A DNA stretch of 37,644 bases from Gemmatimonadota bacterium (GCA_028287185.1 JAQBQD010000106.1:1-37644), one strand, 5' to 3'. Numbered from the stretch's first letter, positions 16,258-26,045 are shown. A program made the numbers and translations. Notes: generated from the sequence alone by a model not told the origin.

Positions 16258-16290
16258 AAGGGCCGGCTCCCACCCGGGAAGCCGGCCCTT
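16258..16290. terminator. Bidirectional terminator between phosphoribosyltransferase and rho genes
   Basis: Perfect 11-bp stem (16258-16268 with 16280-16290) between convergent genes. T-rich bases flank it in both directions (CTTC on plus, CTTTCC on minus). The rest of the 16032-16362 gap holds a dispersed repeat copy and nothing else recognised. Confidence 0.8.
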
Positions 16291-16362
16291 CATCCGCTGA
16301 CGCGGTTTCGTTCGTGCCGCAGCGGCCTCGGCCGTCAGGTTCGACCCGACGGCCGAGACACC

Positions 16363-17613
16363 TCAGCCCTTCGTCATCGAATCGAGGAACTCCTTGTTGC
16401 TCTTCGTCTTCTTCATGCGCTGCAGGAGGAAGTCGATGGCCTCGGCAGGCGGCATGTCCGAGAGGAAGTTGCGCAGCAGGTAGACGCGGGTGAGCTCCAT
16501 CTCGCTGAGCAGCAGGTCCTCGCGGCGCGTGCCCGACTTGTTGAGGTCGATGGCGGGGAAGATCCGCTTGTCGGCGATGTGGCGGTCGAGGACGAGCTCC
16601 ATGTTGCCGGTGCCCTTGAACTCCTCGAAGATCACCTCGTCCATGCGGCTGCCCGTGTCCACCAGCGCCGTGGCGACGATGGTGAGCGAGCCGCCCTCCT
16701 CGATGTTGCGCGCCGCGCCGAAGAAGCGCTTGGGCTTGTGCAGGGCGTGCGCGTCCACGCCGCCCGACAGGATCTTGCCCGAGTGCGGCACCGTGACGTT
16801 GTAGGCGCGGGCCAGGCGGGTGATGGAGTCCAGCAGGATCACCACGTCCTTGCCGTGCTCCACCAGGCGCTTGGCCTTCTCCAGCACCATCTCGGCCACC
16901 TGCGTGTGGCGGTCGGCGGGCTCGTCGAAGGTGGACGAGATCACCTCGGCCCGCACGTTCTCCTGCATGTCCGTCACCTCTTCCGGGCGCTCGTCGATGA
17001 GCAGCACGATGAGGTGCACGTCCGGGTGGTTCTCGTTGATCGCGTTGGCGATCTTCTGCATCAGGATCGTCTTGCCCGCCTTGGGCGGCGCCACGATCAG
17101 GCCGCGCTGGCCCTTGCCGAGCGGGGCGATCAGGTCCATCACCCGCATGGACAGGTCGCCGTTGGCCGACTCCAGGTGCACCCGGTCGTCGGGGTAGCGC
17201 GGGCGCAGGTTGTCGAAGGCGATGCGGTGCTTGGCGCGGTCGGGGTCGTCGCCGTTCACGCGCTCCACCTTCAGCAGCGCCAGGTAGCGCTCGCCCTCCT
17301 TGGGCGGACGCACCTGCCCCAGCACCGTGTCGCCCGTGCGCAGGTCGAAGCGCTTGATCTGGCTGGGAGAGACGTAGATGTCGTCGGGGCCGTACAGGTA
17401 GTTCCAGTCCTGCGAGCGCAGGAAGCCGTAGCCCTCGGGAAGCACCTCCAGCACGCCCTCGCCGCGCAGCACGACGTCCGAGTCCAGCAGGTTCTGCTCG
17501 ATGCGGTAGATCAGGTCCTGCTTGCGGAGCCCCGAGTAGTTCGAGATGTTCAGGCCTTCGGCCATCTCGTGCAGCTCGGCGATGCTCTTGGATTTAATCG
17601 CAGTGATGTCCAC
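16363..17613 (-). CDS. rho: Transcription termination factor Rho
   Basis: Hexameric RNA-dependent ATPase/helicase that terminates transcription, 416 residues, the usual length. The N-terminal Rho-N helices (1-45, [20 protein letters not shown]) are followed by the cold-shock-like RNA-binding domain (about 50-120) with [22 protein letters not shown]. The ATPase core has Walker A PPKAGKT at 176-182, [13 protein letters not shown], Walker [18 protein letters not shown], the Q/R-loop region [21 protein letters not shown] and the C-terminal [15 protein letters not shown]. No insertion domain is present. The start is GTG at 17613 with GGAG 7-8 bases upstream. It is transcribed from a promoter at 17769-17797 with a leader of about 150 nt, divergent from the M50 protease. 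Confidence 0.98.
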   Translation of the reverse strand: MDITAIKSKSIAELHEMAEGLNISNYSGLRKQDLIYRIEQNLLDSDVVLRGEGVLEVLPEGYGFLRSQDWNYLYGPDDIYVSPSQIKRFDLRTGDTVLGQVRPPKEGERYLALLKVERVNGDDPDRAKHRIAFDNLRPRYPDDRVHLESANGDLSMRVMDLIAPLGKGQRGLIVAPPKAGKTILMQKIANAINENHPDVHLIVLLIDERPEEVTDMQENVRAEVISSTFDEPADRHTQVAEMVLEKAKRLVEHGKDVVILLDSITRLARAYNVTVPHSGKILSGGVDAHALHKPKRFFGAARNIEEGGSLTIVATALVDTGSRMDEVIFEEFKGTGNMELVLDRHIADKRIFPAIDLNKSGTRREDLLLSEMELTRVYLLRNFLSDMPPAEAIDFLLQRMKKTKSNKEFLDSMTKG

Positions 17614-17768
17614 GACGTGCTCCGAATGGGTAGGCGCAGCCGACGGCGCGGGAGGTGGGTTCCGCCGGGGGCGCGATCCGTGCTTGCAAGTTCGGGAAGG
17701 AAAGCGGAAGGAAGGGGCCCAACCGGGGCCGCGACCGAGTGGCAGGGTTTTCGGGGTCTATGGGGCAC

Positions 17769-17797
17769 AACCTAACGCTCCCTTCCGGAGAGGTCAA
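17769..17797 (-). promoter_or_regulatory. Candidate rho promoter
   Basis: On the minus strand: TTGACC (17797-17792), a 17-base spacer, then TAGGTT (17774-17769). It predicts a 5' leader of about 150 nt. Rho mRNAs commonly have long leaders used for autoregulation; no leader ORF was identified here. Confidence 0.5.
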
Positions 17798-17807
17798 GAG
17801 AACGGTG

Positions 17808-18923
17808 ATGGCTCCGGAACGTGTGTTTGTGCAGTATCGTGAAGGCATCCTGGGGGGTCTCGAGATCGTCCGGGGAACGCTGCACCCCGGCCTTGACGCC
17901 GACGCCGAGCCCGCGCGCGGCGAGTTGGACGCGTGGCCCGGCACCCGCTTCGTGCAGCGGGTGGGGGACGGCACCGAGGTCATGCTGGTGCGCCGCGTGG
18001 CGCCGCGCCCGCGCGAGCGGTGGTGGCTGCACGCGCTGCTCTTCGCGCTGACCTTCGCGTCCGTCACCGTGTGCGGCGCGTTCGTGGCCGGGTGGAGCCC
18101 GGCCGGGCGCACGCTGGTGCTGTTCGGCGCGGCGCTGGACCTTCCGGCGCGCGCGTCGACGGGCGACCTGCTGCCCGGGCTGTGGCTTTCGGTTCCCCTG
18201 TGTGCCATCCTGCTCGCGCACGAACTGGGCCACTACGTCACCGCCCGCCGGCACGGGCTGGACGTGTCCCCGCCGTACTTCATCCCCGTTCCCTGGCTGG
18301 TGAGCCTGGTGGGCACGTTCGGCGCCTTCATCCGACTGCGCACCCCCCTGCTGAACCGGGTGATGCTGATGGACGTGGGCGCCGGCGGGCCCCTCGCGGG
18401 GATGCTTCTCTCCGTCCCCGTGACCGTCGCCGGGCTGATGCTGAGCCGCCCGATGCACCTGCTGCCTCCGGACCCGGGGCTGCGCTACGTCGTCTTCTAC
18501 TCCGGCCATCCCTACTTCGCCGTGGGCGGCGGGCTGCTCTTCAACGCGCTGGCCGCGGTGCTGGTGGCGCCGCACGGGGCCGTCCACCTGCACCCCCTGG
18601 CGCTGGCGGGGTGGTTCGGATTGTTCGTCACCATGCTGAACCTGCTCCCGGCGGGGCAGCTGGACGGCGGGCACGTGCTGTACGCGCTGCTGGGCCGCCG
18701 CCAGGTGGCGGTGGGCACGGTGGCGGTGGCGGCGCTGCTGCTGCTGGGGCGCGGGTGGACGGGGTGGTGGCTCTGGGCGGGGGCCATCCTGGTGCTGGGC
18801 CGCGGGCGCGTGTCGCACCCTCCGGTGCTGGACGACGCCTTCCGCGTCCGTGGGTGGCGCGCGGCGGCGGGGTGGGCCTGCGTCGCGGCGGCCGTGCTCA
18901 CCTTCATCCCCCGCCCGTTCTGA
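17808..18923 (+). CDS. Site-2 protease family (M50) membrane metalloprotease
   Basis: Intramembrane zinc protease of 371 residues. A soluble N-terminal part of about 70 residues precedes several hydrophobic segments. The zinc motif is HELGH at 138-142 (Glu139 catalytic) and the third ligand is Asp286 in NLLPAGQLDGGH, the second family signature. GAGGPLAGMLLS (191-202) is the conserved glycine-rich membrane turn. No PDZ or CBS domain is fused. The arrangement resembles plant EGY-like and bacterial S2P-like proteins. The ATG at 17808 and a GTG one codon earlier are both possible; upstream residues in the longer frame look non-coding. It is divergent from rho. Its substrate is unknown; no sigma/anti-sigma pair lies near. 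Confidence 0.88.
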   Translation: MAPERVFVQYREGILGGLEIVRGTLHPGLDADAEPARGELDAWPGTRFVQRVGDGTEVMLVRRVAPRPRERWWLHALLFALTFASVTVCGAFVAGWSPAGRTLVLFGAALDLPARASTGDLLPGLWLSVPLCAILLAHELGHYVTARRHGLDVSPPYFIPVPWLVSLVGTFGAFIRLRTPLLNRVMLMDVGAGGPLAGMLLSVPVTVAGLMLSRPMHLLPPDPGLRYVVFYSGHPYFAVGGGLLFNALAAVLVAPHGAVHLHPLALAGWFGLFVTMLNLLPAGQLDGGHVLYALLGRRQVAVGTVAVAALLLLGRGWTGWWLWAGAILVLGRGRVSHPPVLDDAFRVRGWRAAAGWACVAAAVLTFIPRPF

Positions 18924-18958
18924 GCGTCCGATCCACGGACTCGGCGCCCCGGTTTTGC

Positions 18959-18988
18959 TTGACAAAGGGCCTTCCCGCCGGGAAGATT
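18959..18988 (+). promoter_or_regulatory. Candidate promoter of the 19042-22342 gene group
   Basis: Perfect TTGACA at 18959-18964, an 18-base spacer, then AAGATT at 18983-18988. The -10 is weak. Confidence 0.35.
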
Positions 18989-19041
18989 CCACCGGTACGG
19001 CCACCGAGGCGGCCGCCGACCGGCGCACCCGGAGACGAGGG

Positions 19042-19401
19042 ATGGCACGCCACAATCGCGAAGGGAGCGGCGAGGACCAGCGCGGGCGCACCTACACGGT
19101 GGCGTACCAGCCGGACTGGCTGCGGGTGGTGAAGGTGACGCGCGAGCTGGGCAGCGGGCGCCAGTCCACCAAGACGCTGGTGCGCAACCCCGACCTTCCC
19201 GCCGCCGAGCCGGGCACCCGCGTCCGCACGCACGTGGTGAGCGCGGACCTGGGCCTGGACTTCGAGGTGGTGCTGCACGACGAGCGCCGCGTGGTGCGCC
19301 GCATCGTGGTGGAGACCGTGGTGCCCGACGGCGGCGAGGCGGGCGAGACGGTGGTCTTCTCGTTCGCGCGCACCCTGGACGACGGCCCCGGCGAGGGCTG
19401 A
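19042..19401 (+). CDS. Small beta-rich protein of unknown function
   Basis: The product has 119 residues, is soluble and has no cysteine. After a charged start (MARHNREGSGEDQRGR) the chain alternates hydrophobic and charged residues in beta-strand fashion: TYTVAYQPDWLRVVKVTREL, RVRTHVVSADLGLDFEVVLHD, then RVVRRIVVETVVPDG and TVVFSFART. No family recognised. The ATG follows GGAGACGAGGG. A promoter candidate lies upstream at 18959, and the histidine kinase gene starts 54 bp after its stop, so it probably heads that operon. Confidence 0.75.
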   Translation: MARHNREGSGEDQRGRTYTVAYQPDWLRVVKVTRELGSGRQSTKTLVRNPDLPAAEPGTRVRTHVVSADLGLDFEVVLHDERRVVRRIVVETVVPDGGEAGETVVFSFARTLDDGPGEG

Positions 19402-19455
19402 GCCCGCCGCCCGCGCTCCTTCCCCGCGGCACCCTCCTTCCCCCGGCATTCTCCG

Positions 19456-20331
19456 ATGCTCCTCCTGGCGGTGCCCGCCTCCGCGCCCGACACGCGGCTT
19501 CTCCTGTACATCAACGTGGTGGTGGTGGTGAGCGTGGTCGTGTTCACCGCCGGCGTGGTGGTGGCGCTGCTGCGCCGCAGCTATCGCCGCCGCGTGGAGG
19601 AGGAGAAGCTGGCTGCCATCGGCATCGCCACCGCGCGCATCCTGCACCAGATCAAGAACCCCCTGCAGACCATCGTGCTGCACGCGGACCTGCTGCAGGA
19701 GGACGCGGTGGCCGCCGTGCCCGCCGCCCGCCGCGAGGTGTGCGAGGCGATCGTGGGCGAGAGCCAGCGCCTGGTCTCCATGCTGGACGAGCTGTCCGTC
19801 TACGCCTCGGGCGCGCGGCGGGCGCTGGCGCTGGAGCCGGTGGCGCTGCACGACCTGGTGCGCCAGGTGGCCGCCAACGAGGGCCGCGAGTCGGTGGAGA
19901 CGGGGGTGCGGGTGGACGCCGGCGGTATCGGCGAGGCGATGGTGCTGGCCGACGGCTACTACCTGCACCAGGTGTTCGACAACCTGGCCCGCAACGCCCG
20001 CGAGGCCATGGAGGACCAGGAGGACCGCCGCCTGTGGCTGCACGTGGAGCGCGCCGGCCCCCTCGCCGTCGCCCGGGTGACGGACAACGGCCCCGGCATC
20101 GCGCCCGACAAGCTGGAGAGCGTCTTCCAGCCCTTCGTCTCCACCAAGGGCAAGGGGATGGGGCTGGGGCTCGCGATCTGCAAGGAGATCGTGGAGGGGC
20201 ACGGGGGGCGGCTGGACGTGCAGTCGCGCCCCGGCGAGGGCACCACCTTCACGGTGACGCTGCCCGCCTACGTGGAGGGCGCGCCGCCGGCGGCGGCGGA
20301 AACGGAACGGAGGGAGCCGGCGTGGAGCTGA
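19456..20331 (+). CDS. Membrane-anchored sensor histidine kinase
   Basis: Two-component sensor kinase of 291 residues. One membrane helix at about 17-39, no extracytoplasmic domain of any size, then a short coiled linker (RRRVEEEKLAAIG). The phospho-acceptor is His64 in ATARILHQIKNPLQTI. The ATP domain has an N-box DNLARNAREAM, G1 DNGPGIAPDKLE, an F-box VFQPFVSTK, and G2 GKGMGLGLAI. The H-box and the late FQPFVSTKGKGMGLGLAI block resemble NtrB-like kinases. No response regulator is adjacent. The last 10 bases overlap the start of the DapA-family gene. The ATG at 19456 has a poor ribosome binding site, so the start is less certain than the rest. Confidence 0.88.
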   Translation: MLLLAVPASAPDTRLLLYINVVVVVSVVVFTAGVVVALLRRSYRRRVEEEKLAAIGIATARILHQIKNPLQTIVLHADLLQEDAVAAVPAARREVCEAIVGESQRLVSMLDELSVYASGARRALALEPVALHDLVRQVAANEGRESVETGVRVDAGGIGEAMVLADGYYLHQVFDNLARNAREAMEDQEDRRLWLHVERAGPLAVARVTDNGPGIAPDKLESVFQPFVSTKGKGMGLGLAICKEIVEGHGGRLDVQSRPGEGTTFTVTLPAYVEGAPPAAAETERREPAWS

Positions 20332-21233
20332 ACGGAGTGTTCGCGCCCGCCACCACCCCCTTCGACCCGGTGACGGGCGACGCGGACGTGGTGGCGATGC
20401 GCGCCAACGTGCGGAACTGGATGCGGGCGCCGCTGGCCGGCGTGGTGCTGTTCGGGTCCACGGGCGAGGGGCTGCTGCTGGACGACGGGGAGCGCGCGCG
20501 CCTCCTGGAGGGCACGCGCGCGGTGCTGGACGCCGACCGCCTGCTGCTGGCCGGCACGGGCGCGGAGTCCACGCGCGGCGCCATCCGCCTGTCGCGCGAG
20601 GCGGCGGCCGCCGGGGCGGACGCGGTGCTCGTGCACGCGCCGGCCTACTACCGCCCGCAGATGACGCCCGAGGCGCTGCGCGACCACTACACGGCCGTGG
20701 CCGACGGCTCGCCGGTGCCCGTGGTGCTGTACCAGGTGCCGCCGCAGTACAGCGGGGTGGAGCTTCCGGCCGGCCTCGTGGGCGAGCTGGCCAAGCACGA
20801 GAACATCGTGGGCATCAAGGACTCGTCCGGCGACCTGAAGACGCTGGGCGCGCTGGTGGAGGCGTGCGGGTCCCGCTGCGCCGTCCTCGCCGGTAGTGGC
20901 GCCGTCTTCTACGGGGCGCTGGAGACGGGCGCGGCCGGCGGCGTGCTCGCCGTGTCCCTCCTGGCCGCGAGGGAAGCCTGCGCCGTGCACGCGCACTTCG
21001 TCGCAGGGCGTCTGGCGGATGCGGGACGGGTGCAGGAGCGCATCGCCCCGCTCCACCGCGCCGTCGTCGGCGGGCTGGGCGTGGCGGGGGTGAAGGCGGG
21101 GCTGGACCTGCTGGGGATGCACGGCGGGCTGCCGCGTCCGCCGCTCAAGCCGCTGCGCGCGAAGGAGGTGCAGGCCGTGCGCGCGGCGCTGGAGGCGGCG
21201 GGGGTGATGGCGCCCGCGGCGGCGCCCGCGTGA
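20322..21233 (+). CDS. DapA/NAL family aldolase (dihydrodipicolinate synthase-like)
   Basis: Class I aldolase of 303 residues with a TIM barrel. The pyruvate Schiff-base lysine is Lys166 in NIVGIKDSSGD, the catalytic tyrosine is Tyr137 in VVLYQVPP, and the carboxylate-binding GSTGEG is at 45-50. All three signatures are intact. Genuine DapA usually has YNVP at the tyrosine; here it is YQVP, so another member (KDG/KDPG-type or 4-hydroxy-2-oxo-acid aldolase) is possible. The GTG start overlaps the kinase stop by 10 bases and GGAGGG lies just upstream. The stop overlaps the next gene's GTG by 4 bases. No other lysine-pathway gene is present. Confidence 0.85.
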   Translation: MELNGVFAPATTPFDPVTGDADVVAMRANVRNWMRAPLAGVVLFGSTGEGLLLDDGERARLLEGTRAVLDADRLLLAGTGAESTRGAIRLSREAAAAGADAVLVHAPAYYRPQMTPEALRDHYTAVADGSPVPVVLYQVPPQYSGVELPAGLVGELAKHENIVGIKDSSGDLKTLGALVEACGSRCAVLAGSGAVFYGALETGAAGGVLAVSLLAAREACAVHAHFVAGRLADAGRVQERIAPLHRAVVGGLGVAGVKAGLDLLGMHGGLPRPPLKPLRAKEVQAVRAALEAAGVMAPAAAPA

Positions 21234-22342
21234 CGCTGCCCGGCATCGTCTGCACCCTGGCGGGACTGTGCACCCTGGCCGTGGTGCTGTGGGACATCTT
21301 CGTGACCGTGCTGCACCACTGGGGCGGCCGCAGCCCGGTGGGCGGGCGGCTGGCGCACGGCCTGTGGAGGATGGGCGTGGGCCTGCTGCGGTTCATCCCC
21401 ACGCGCCGTCGGCGGGCGTGGCTGGGCTTCGTGGGCCCCGCGCTGATCCCCGCCACGCTCGTGCTGTGGGCCAGCCTCACCGTGGCGGGCTTCGCGCTGC
21501 TCTACCTTCCGCAGATGCCGCAGGGGTTCCACGCGGGGCCGGGCATCCCCGTGCCGGGCACCTTCTTCGACGCCCTGTACGTCAGCGGGATCAGCTTCTT
21601 CACCATCGGCTTCGGCGACGTGCTGCCGGTGGCGCGCCTCACCCGCTTCCTGGCGGTGCTGGAGGGCGGCGCCGGCTTCGGCCTCGTGTCGCTCTCCGTC
21701 AGCTACTTCGCCTCCGTCTACACGGCCTACTCTGCCCAGAAGGCGCTGGCCGAGACGCTGTACGCGCAGGCGGGCGAGTCGGCCGATGCGGCGCGCGTGA
21801 TCGCCAGCCACCTGCACGGCGGCGCGTCGCACGGCATCCTGGCCTTCGAGCTGGCGCGCCTGCGCGACGGGATGGCGGCCATCGGCTCGGGCTACGCCAA
21901 CTGGCCCATCCTGCACTACTTCGTCTCGGCGCTGCCCCGCGAGTCGCTGCTGCGGCTGCTCTTCGTGGTGCACGACATGGTGACCCTGCTGGACACGGCC
22001 GTGGACCCGGACGAGAACCCCACGGTGGCCGGCCTGGGCCGCCGCTCGGGCCTGGAGGCCACCGCCCGCAACCTGCGCCGGTCGCTGGCGGCCACGCTGC
22101 TGCTGGGGTGGGACGTGGCCGAGCGCGAGGCGCGCCTGGAGCTGGAGGAAGGCGACCCGTTCCGCTGGGCAGGCCGCTTCCGCGACGCGGTGGACGTGCT
22201 GCGCGGCGCCGGTGTGGCCGTGTGCGACGGCCCCGACGCCGTGGAGCGCTACGTCCGCGAGCGCGGCGAGTGGGAGCCCTGGGTGCGGGCCAGCGCCGTG
22301 GTGCTGGGGGAGCCGTGGGGCGAGGTGTCGGGGGGGTGTTGA
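21230..22342 (+). CDS. Potassium-channel-like membrane protein (Ion_trans_2)
   Basis: The product has 370 residues. Hydrophobic segments lie at about 5-28, 68-94 and 138-165. A pore loop (112-131) carries the selectivity filter TIGFGD at 125-130, preceded by ALYVSGISFF. This is the two-helix pore domain of the Ion_trans_2 family plus an extra N-terminal helix. The 200-residue C-terminal cytosolic part is mostly helical (for example ADAARVIASHLHGGASHG and GRRSGLEATARNLRRSLAATLLLGW) and is not an RCK domain; I do not recognise it. The GTG overlaps the aldolase stop by 4 bases, so translation is coupled. Confidence 0.82.
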   Translation: MTLPGIVCTLAGLCTLAVVLWDIFVTVLHHWGGRSPVGGRLAHGLWRMGVGLLRFIPTRRRRAWLGFVGPALIPATLVLWASLTVAGFALLYLPQMPQGFHAGPGIPVPGTFFDALYVSGISFFTIGFGDVLPVARLTRFLAVLEGGAGFGLVSLSVSYFASVYTAYSAQKALAETLYAQAGESADAARVIASHLHGGASHGILAFELARLRDGMAAIGSGYANWPILHYFVSALPRESLLRLLFVVHDMVTLLDTAVDPDENPTVAGLGRRSGLEATARNLRRSLAATLLLGWDVAEREARLELEEGDPFRWAGRFRDAVDVLRGAGVAVCDGPDAVERYVRERGEWEPWVRASAVVLGEPWGEVSGGC

Positions 22343-22365
22343 GGGAGGCCGCCGCGGAAACTCAC

Positions 22366-22426
22366 GGCGGCTGAAGCCTCGGCGACGACGGCACAAAGCC
22401 TCCCTTCGGAGGCTGCTCCGCGCCGT
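22366..22426 (+). repeat. Dispersed hairpin repeat, copy 3
   Basis: GGCGGCTGAAGCC, CGGCGACGACGGC, then AAGCCTCCCTTCGGAGGCT and GCTCCGCGCCGT. The core from 22382 is almost identical to copy 1, and the 5' extension matches copy 2. It lies 24 bp past the channel gene stop and may also act as its terminator, although no T tract follows. Confidence 0.8.
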
Positions 22427-22529
22427 GGATGGCATCGCCGCGGAAGGCCGGGCATGAGACACCCGTTCGTCCGCTTTCGGAAGCGGGGCCGAGGTGTGGG
22501 GCCCCGCATTCCGCTGCAATCCTCTGCCG

Positions 22530-22558
22530 TTGCTAGGTCCCCGTGCGGCGGCTACGTT
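22530..22558 (+). promoter_or_regulatory. Candidate promoter of the enoyl-CoA hydratase gene
   Basis: TTGCTA at 22530-22535, a 17-base spacer, then TACGTT at 22553-22558. It gives a leader of about 40 nt. Confidence 0.4.
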
Positions 22559-22606
22559 GTCGGCGTTCCGCGCGGACCCCGGACTCCAGCCTACGCACGC
22601 CCAGCC

Positions 22607-23392
22607 ATGGCCGAATTCAGCAGCCTGCTCTTCGAAGTCCAGGACGGCATCGCCACCGTCACGGTGAACCGGCCCACCAAGCTCAACGCGCTCAACCACG
22701 CCACCATCCTGGAGATCGCCGCCGCCGCCGCCGAGATCGCGTCGCGCGGGGACGTGCGCGGCGCCATCGTCACGGGCGCGGGCGAGAAGGCGTTCGTGGC
22801 GGGGGCGGACATCTCCGAGCTGGCCGGGACGGGCGCGCTGGAGGCGATCGAGACCAGCCGCGTGGGGCAGGCCGCGTTCCGGGCGCTGGAGCTTTCGCGC
22901 AAGCCGGTCATCGCGGCGGTGAACGGGTTCGCGCTGGGCGGCGGGTGCGAGCTGGCGCTGGCGTGCCACATCCGCATCGCCAGCCCCAACGCGCAGTTCG
23001 GGCTGCCCGAGGTGAAGCTGGGCCTCATTCCCGGCTACGGCGGCACCGTCCGCCTGCCGCGCATCGTGGGCAAGGGCCGCGCGCTGGAGCTGATGCTTTC
23101 CGCCGGGTTCATCGGCGCCGACGAGGCTTACCGCATCGGCCTGGTGAACCGCGTGTTCCCGCAGGCCGAGCTGATGGACGCGGCGCGGACGATGCTCGGT
23201 ACCATCCTCGCCAACGGCCCCGTCGCCGTCGGGCTCGCCATCGAGAGCGCCACCCGCGGGCTGGAGATGGACGTGGACGACGCGCTGGCGCTGGAGTCCA
23301 ACCTGTTCGGACTCACCGCCGGCACCACCGACATGCGCGAGGGCACGGCGGCGTTCCTCGAGAAGCGGAAGGCGAGCTTCACGGGGAAGTAG
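22607..23392 (+). CDS. Enoyl-CoA hydratase/isomerase (crotonase family)
   Basis: Acyl-CoA enzyme of 261 residues, typical length. It hydrates trans-2-enoyl-CoA in fatty acid oxidation or related pathways. The oxyanion hole is formed by AFVAGADI (62-69) and ALGGGCELA (109-117). The two catalytic glutamates are present: Glu115 in GGGCE and Glu135 in FGLPEVKLGLIPGYGGT. NRPTKLNALN (21-30) is the CoA-binding start. The last 30 residues (EGTAAFLEKRKASFTGK) are the family's C-terminal helix. It is most like short-chain hydratases and crotonases. The ATG at 22607 has no strong ribosome binding site but matches family starts. It stands alone with its own promoter and terminator. Confidence 0.92.
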   Translation: MAEFSSLLFEVQDGIATVTVNRPTKLNALNHATILEIAAAAAEIASRGDVRGAIVTGAGEKAFVAGADISELAGTGALEAIETSRVGQAAFRALELSRKPVIAAVNGFALGGGCELALACHIRIASPNAQFGLPEVKLGLIPGYGGTVRLPRIVGKGRALELMLSAGFIGADEAYRIGLVNRVFPQAELMDAARTMLGTILANGPVAVGLAIESATRGLEMDVDDALALESNLFGLTAGTTDMREGTAAFLEKRKASFTGK

Positions 23393-23510
23393 CCGTCGCA
23401 CGACTTGGGTCGCGGAAGGGGGCTTCGATTCGGAGGAGGCGGACGCCCCGGCGGATGGAATCGACCGTTCAGCAGGCGTAGTCGGAAGCCGCCGTTCGGA
23501 GTACATTTCG

Positions 23511-23543
23511 GGAAGCCGCGGATCGATCGGGTCCGCGGCTTCC
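23511..23543 (+). terminator. Terminator after the enoyl-CoA hydratase gene
   Basis: Perfect 12-bp stem (23511-23522 with 23532-23543) with a nine-base loop and a poor T tract. It lies 119 bases past the stop. The rest of the 23393-23699 gap shows no gene. Confidence 0.7.
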
Positions 23544-23699
23544 GTCGCGTTGATGTCGGCGGAACGAATTCGCCGCATCGATACACGATGTCTGCCCTCG
23601 CAGACTACCGATGGTAGTGTGGCGGCGGTGATCTTCGTGCGCGGCCGGTGCGGGTTCGGATGGACCTCGATTCGATCGATCTGAACGGAGGTTTGGCTG

Positions 23700-24245
23700 A
23701 TGTCGTCGAGCACCGCGATCCTGCAGCCGTCGAAGGACGTGCAGCGGCTTCTGCTGACCTCGCCCGTGGGGCCGCTGCTGGCGGAGTACGCGGCGGATGG
23801 GCTGCGGACCCTGCACTTCTGGCCGCAGGGGGCGCATCCGCCGGCGGGCACGCGGGTGGAGCCGTCGCGCGACGACGTGCTGGGCTGGAAGGTCGCGGAG
23901 CAGCTCCGCGAGTACTTCGCCGGGACGCGGACGGCGTTCGACCTTCCGCTGGCGCCGGCGGGCACGGAGTTCCAGCGGCGCGTGTGGAGCGCGCTGTGCC
24001 GCATTCCCGCGGGGGAGACGCGCTCGTACGGCCAGGTGGCGGCGGAGATGGGGATGCCGAGGTCGCCGCGGCCGGTGGGACAGGCGAATCGCAGGAACCC
24101 GATCCCCGTCGTCATCCCCTGCCACCGCGTGCTGGCGGCGAGCGGCGCCCTCGGCGGCTACATGGGCTCGTGGGGCGACGACGGCGAGAGCGCGGACATC
24201 AAGCGCTGGCTTCTGCGCCACGAAGGTGCGCCCGGCGCGTGGTGA
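23700..24245 (+). CDS. ogt: Methylated-DNA--protein-cysteine methyltransferase
   Basis: Suicide DNA repair protein of 181 residues that transfers O6-methyl (or alkyl) groups from guanine, or from O4-methylthymine, to a cysteine. The active-site Cys141 is in IPCHRV. The preceding PVGQANRRNP (125-134) carries the conserved Asn of the asparagine hinge, and EFQRRVWSALCRIPAGETRSYGQVAAEMG (90-118) holds the helix-turn-helix DNA-binding unit with the arginine finger. The C-terminal GALGGYMGSW is typical. The ATG has GGAGG nine bases upstream. It is followed after 69 bp by recF on the same strand, so a DNA-repair transcription unit is likely. Confidence 0.93.
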   Translation: MSSSTAILQPSKDVQRLLLTSPVGPLLAEYAADGLRTLHFWPQGAHPPAGTRVEPSRDDVLGWKVAEQLREYFAGTRTAFDLPLAPAGTEFQRRVWSALCRIPAGETRSYGQVAAEMGMPRSPRPVGQANRRNPIPVVIPCHRVLAASGALGGYMGSWGDDGESADIKRWLLRHEGAPGAW

Positions 24246-24314
24246 GCACGTCCGTCCGCCGCCTTCCGACGATCCCGATCGACCATCCCTGACCGGACGC
24301 CGCCCGCCCTCCCC

Positions 24315-25445
<1,131 letters not shown>

Positions 25446-25500
25446 GATCTGCGCCGGCGCGCAGTCGCCATCCGCCGGAGGGAGGCGATCCAGCGGCACG

Positions 25501-25538
25501 GAACAGGGGCGGCTCGCACCGGCGAGCCGCCCCTGTTC
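25501..25538. terminator. Bidirectional terminator after recF
   Basis: Sixteen-base perfect stem (25501-25516 with 25523-25538) with a six-base loop, lying between recF and the convergent small membrane gene at 25743-26045. Confidence 0.9.
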
Positions 25539-25570
25539 GCTCATGGATCTGACGACGCGCTTCTCGCGCG

Positions 25571-25660
25571 GAAGCGCCTCTGCCCACCCGGAGCCCGCGC
25601 AGGCGGGCCTGGTTCCTACGGCAGCCCGTGGCCTCCAGCCCGAGGGCACGGCTTCGCCGA
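25571..25660 (-). repeat. Dispersed hairpin repeat, diverged minus-strand copy
   Basis: Read on the minus strand: CTGCCGTAGGAACCAGGCCC, a hairpin around GCCTGCG, then GGGCTCCGGGTGGG and CGCTTCCGCGCG. The GGCTCCGGGTGGG tail is shared with the copy at 16141-16196. Boundaries are uncertain. Confidence 0.4.
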
Positions 25661-25742
25661 AATCCCACGCTCCGGATCGATCCCATACCCCCGGTCCCGC
25701 ACTCCGCCGTAGGCGACAGCGGCAGGTGATCGCGTCTTTGAC

Positions 25743-26045
25743 CTACGCCTCCGGCGAGGAGATGATCGCGCTCTCCGCCCGCGGCGCCGCGAGCTGGCGG
25801 CGGAAGTCGTCGGCCTCGGAGAGCGACTGCACGGTGTGCTGCAGGCTCTGGATCTCGGATTCGAGCACGGCGATGCGACGGTCCTGCAGGTTCGCGACGC
25901 GGTCGTTGCCCTGCGATTCGCGCAGCACCAGAAGCGAGTCGACGATGGGCCGCAGGGCGTAGCGCGCGCTGAACGCCACGATGGGCGTGAGGATGCTCAG
26001 GCCGCCCAGCACGACCGCGACCATTCCGATCATTTCACCTGTCAT
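25743..26045 (-). CDS. Small membrane protein with coiled-coil tail
   Basis: The product has 100 residues. A membrane helix at about 5-27 (MIGMVAVVLGGLSILTPIVAFSARY) is followed by a charged linker and a coiled-coil at about 41-80 (RRIAVLESEIQSLQHTVQSL). The C-terminal end ADDFRRQLAAPR is shared with the protein at 31064-31342 (ADFHRELAAPS), which has the same helix plus coiled-coil layout, so the two are paralogues. The size and layout resemble the phage-shock protein PspB, but I see no family-defining motif. The ATG at 26045 is assumed; an ATG four codons later (26033) is also possible. It converges on recF. Confidence 0.7.
   Translation of the reverse strand: MTGEMIGMVAVVLGGLSILTPIVAFSARYALRPIVDSLLVLRESQGNDRVANLQDRRIAVLESEIQSLQHTVQSLSEADDFRRQLAAPRAESAIISSPEA

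Noticed and set aside
17546..17807. A leader peptide in the rho 5' region
   Set aside because: Short frames in 17614-17762 lack a ribosome binding site, so none could be supported.
20909..24115. A 1,068-codon minus-strand frame opposite the aldolase, channel and hydratase genes
   Set aside because: The opposite strand carries recognised families with intact motifs across the whole stretch. The frame is a by-product of high third-position GC and has no family resemblance.
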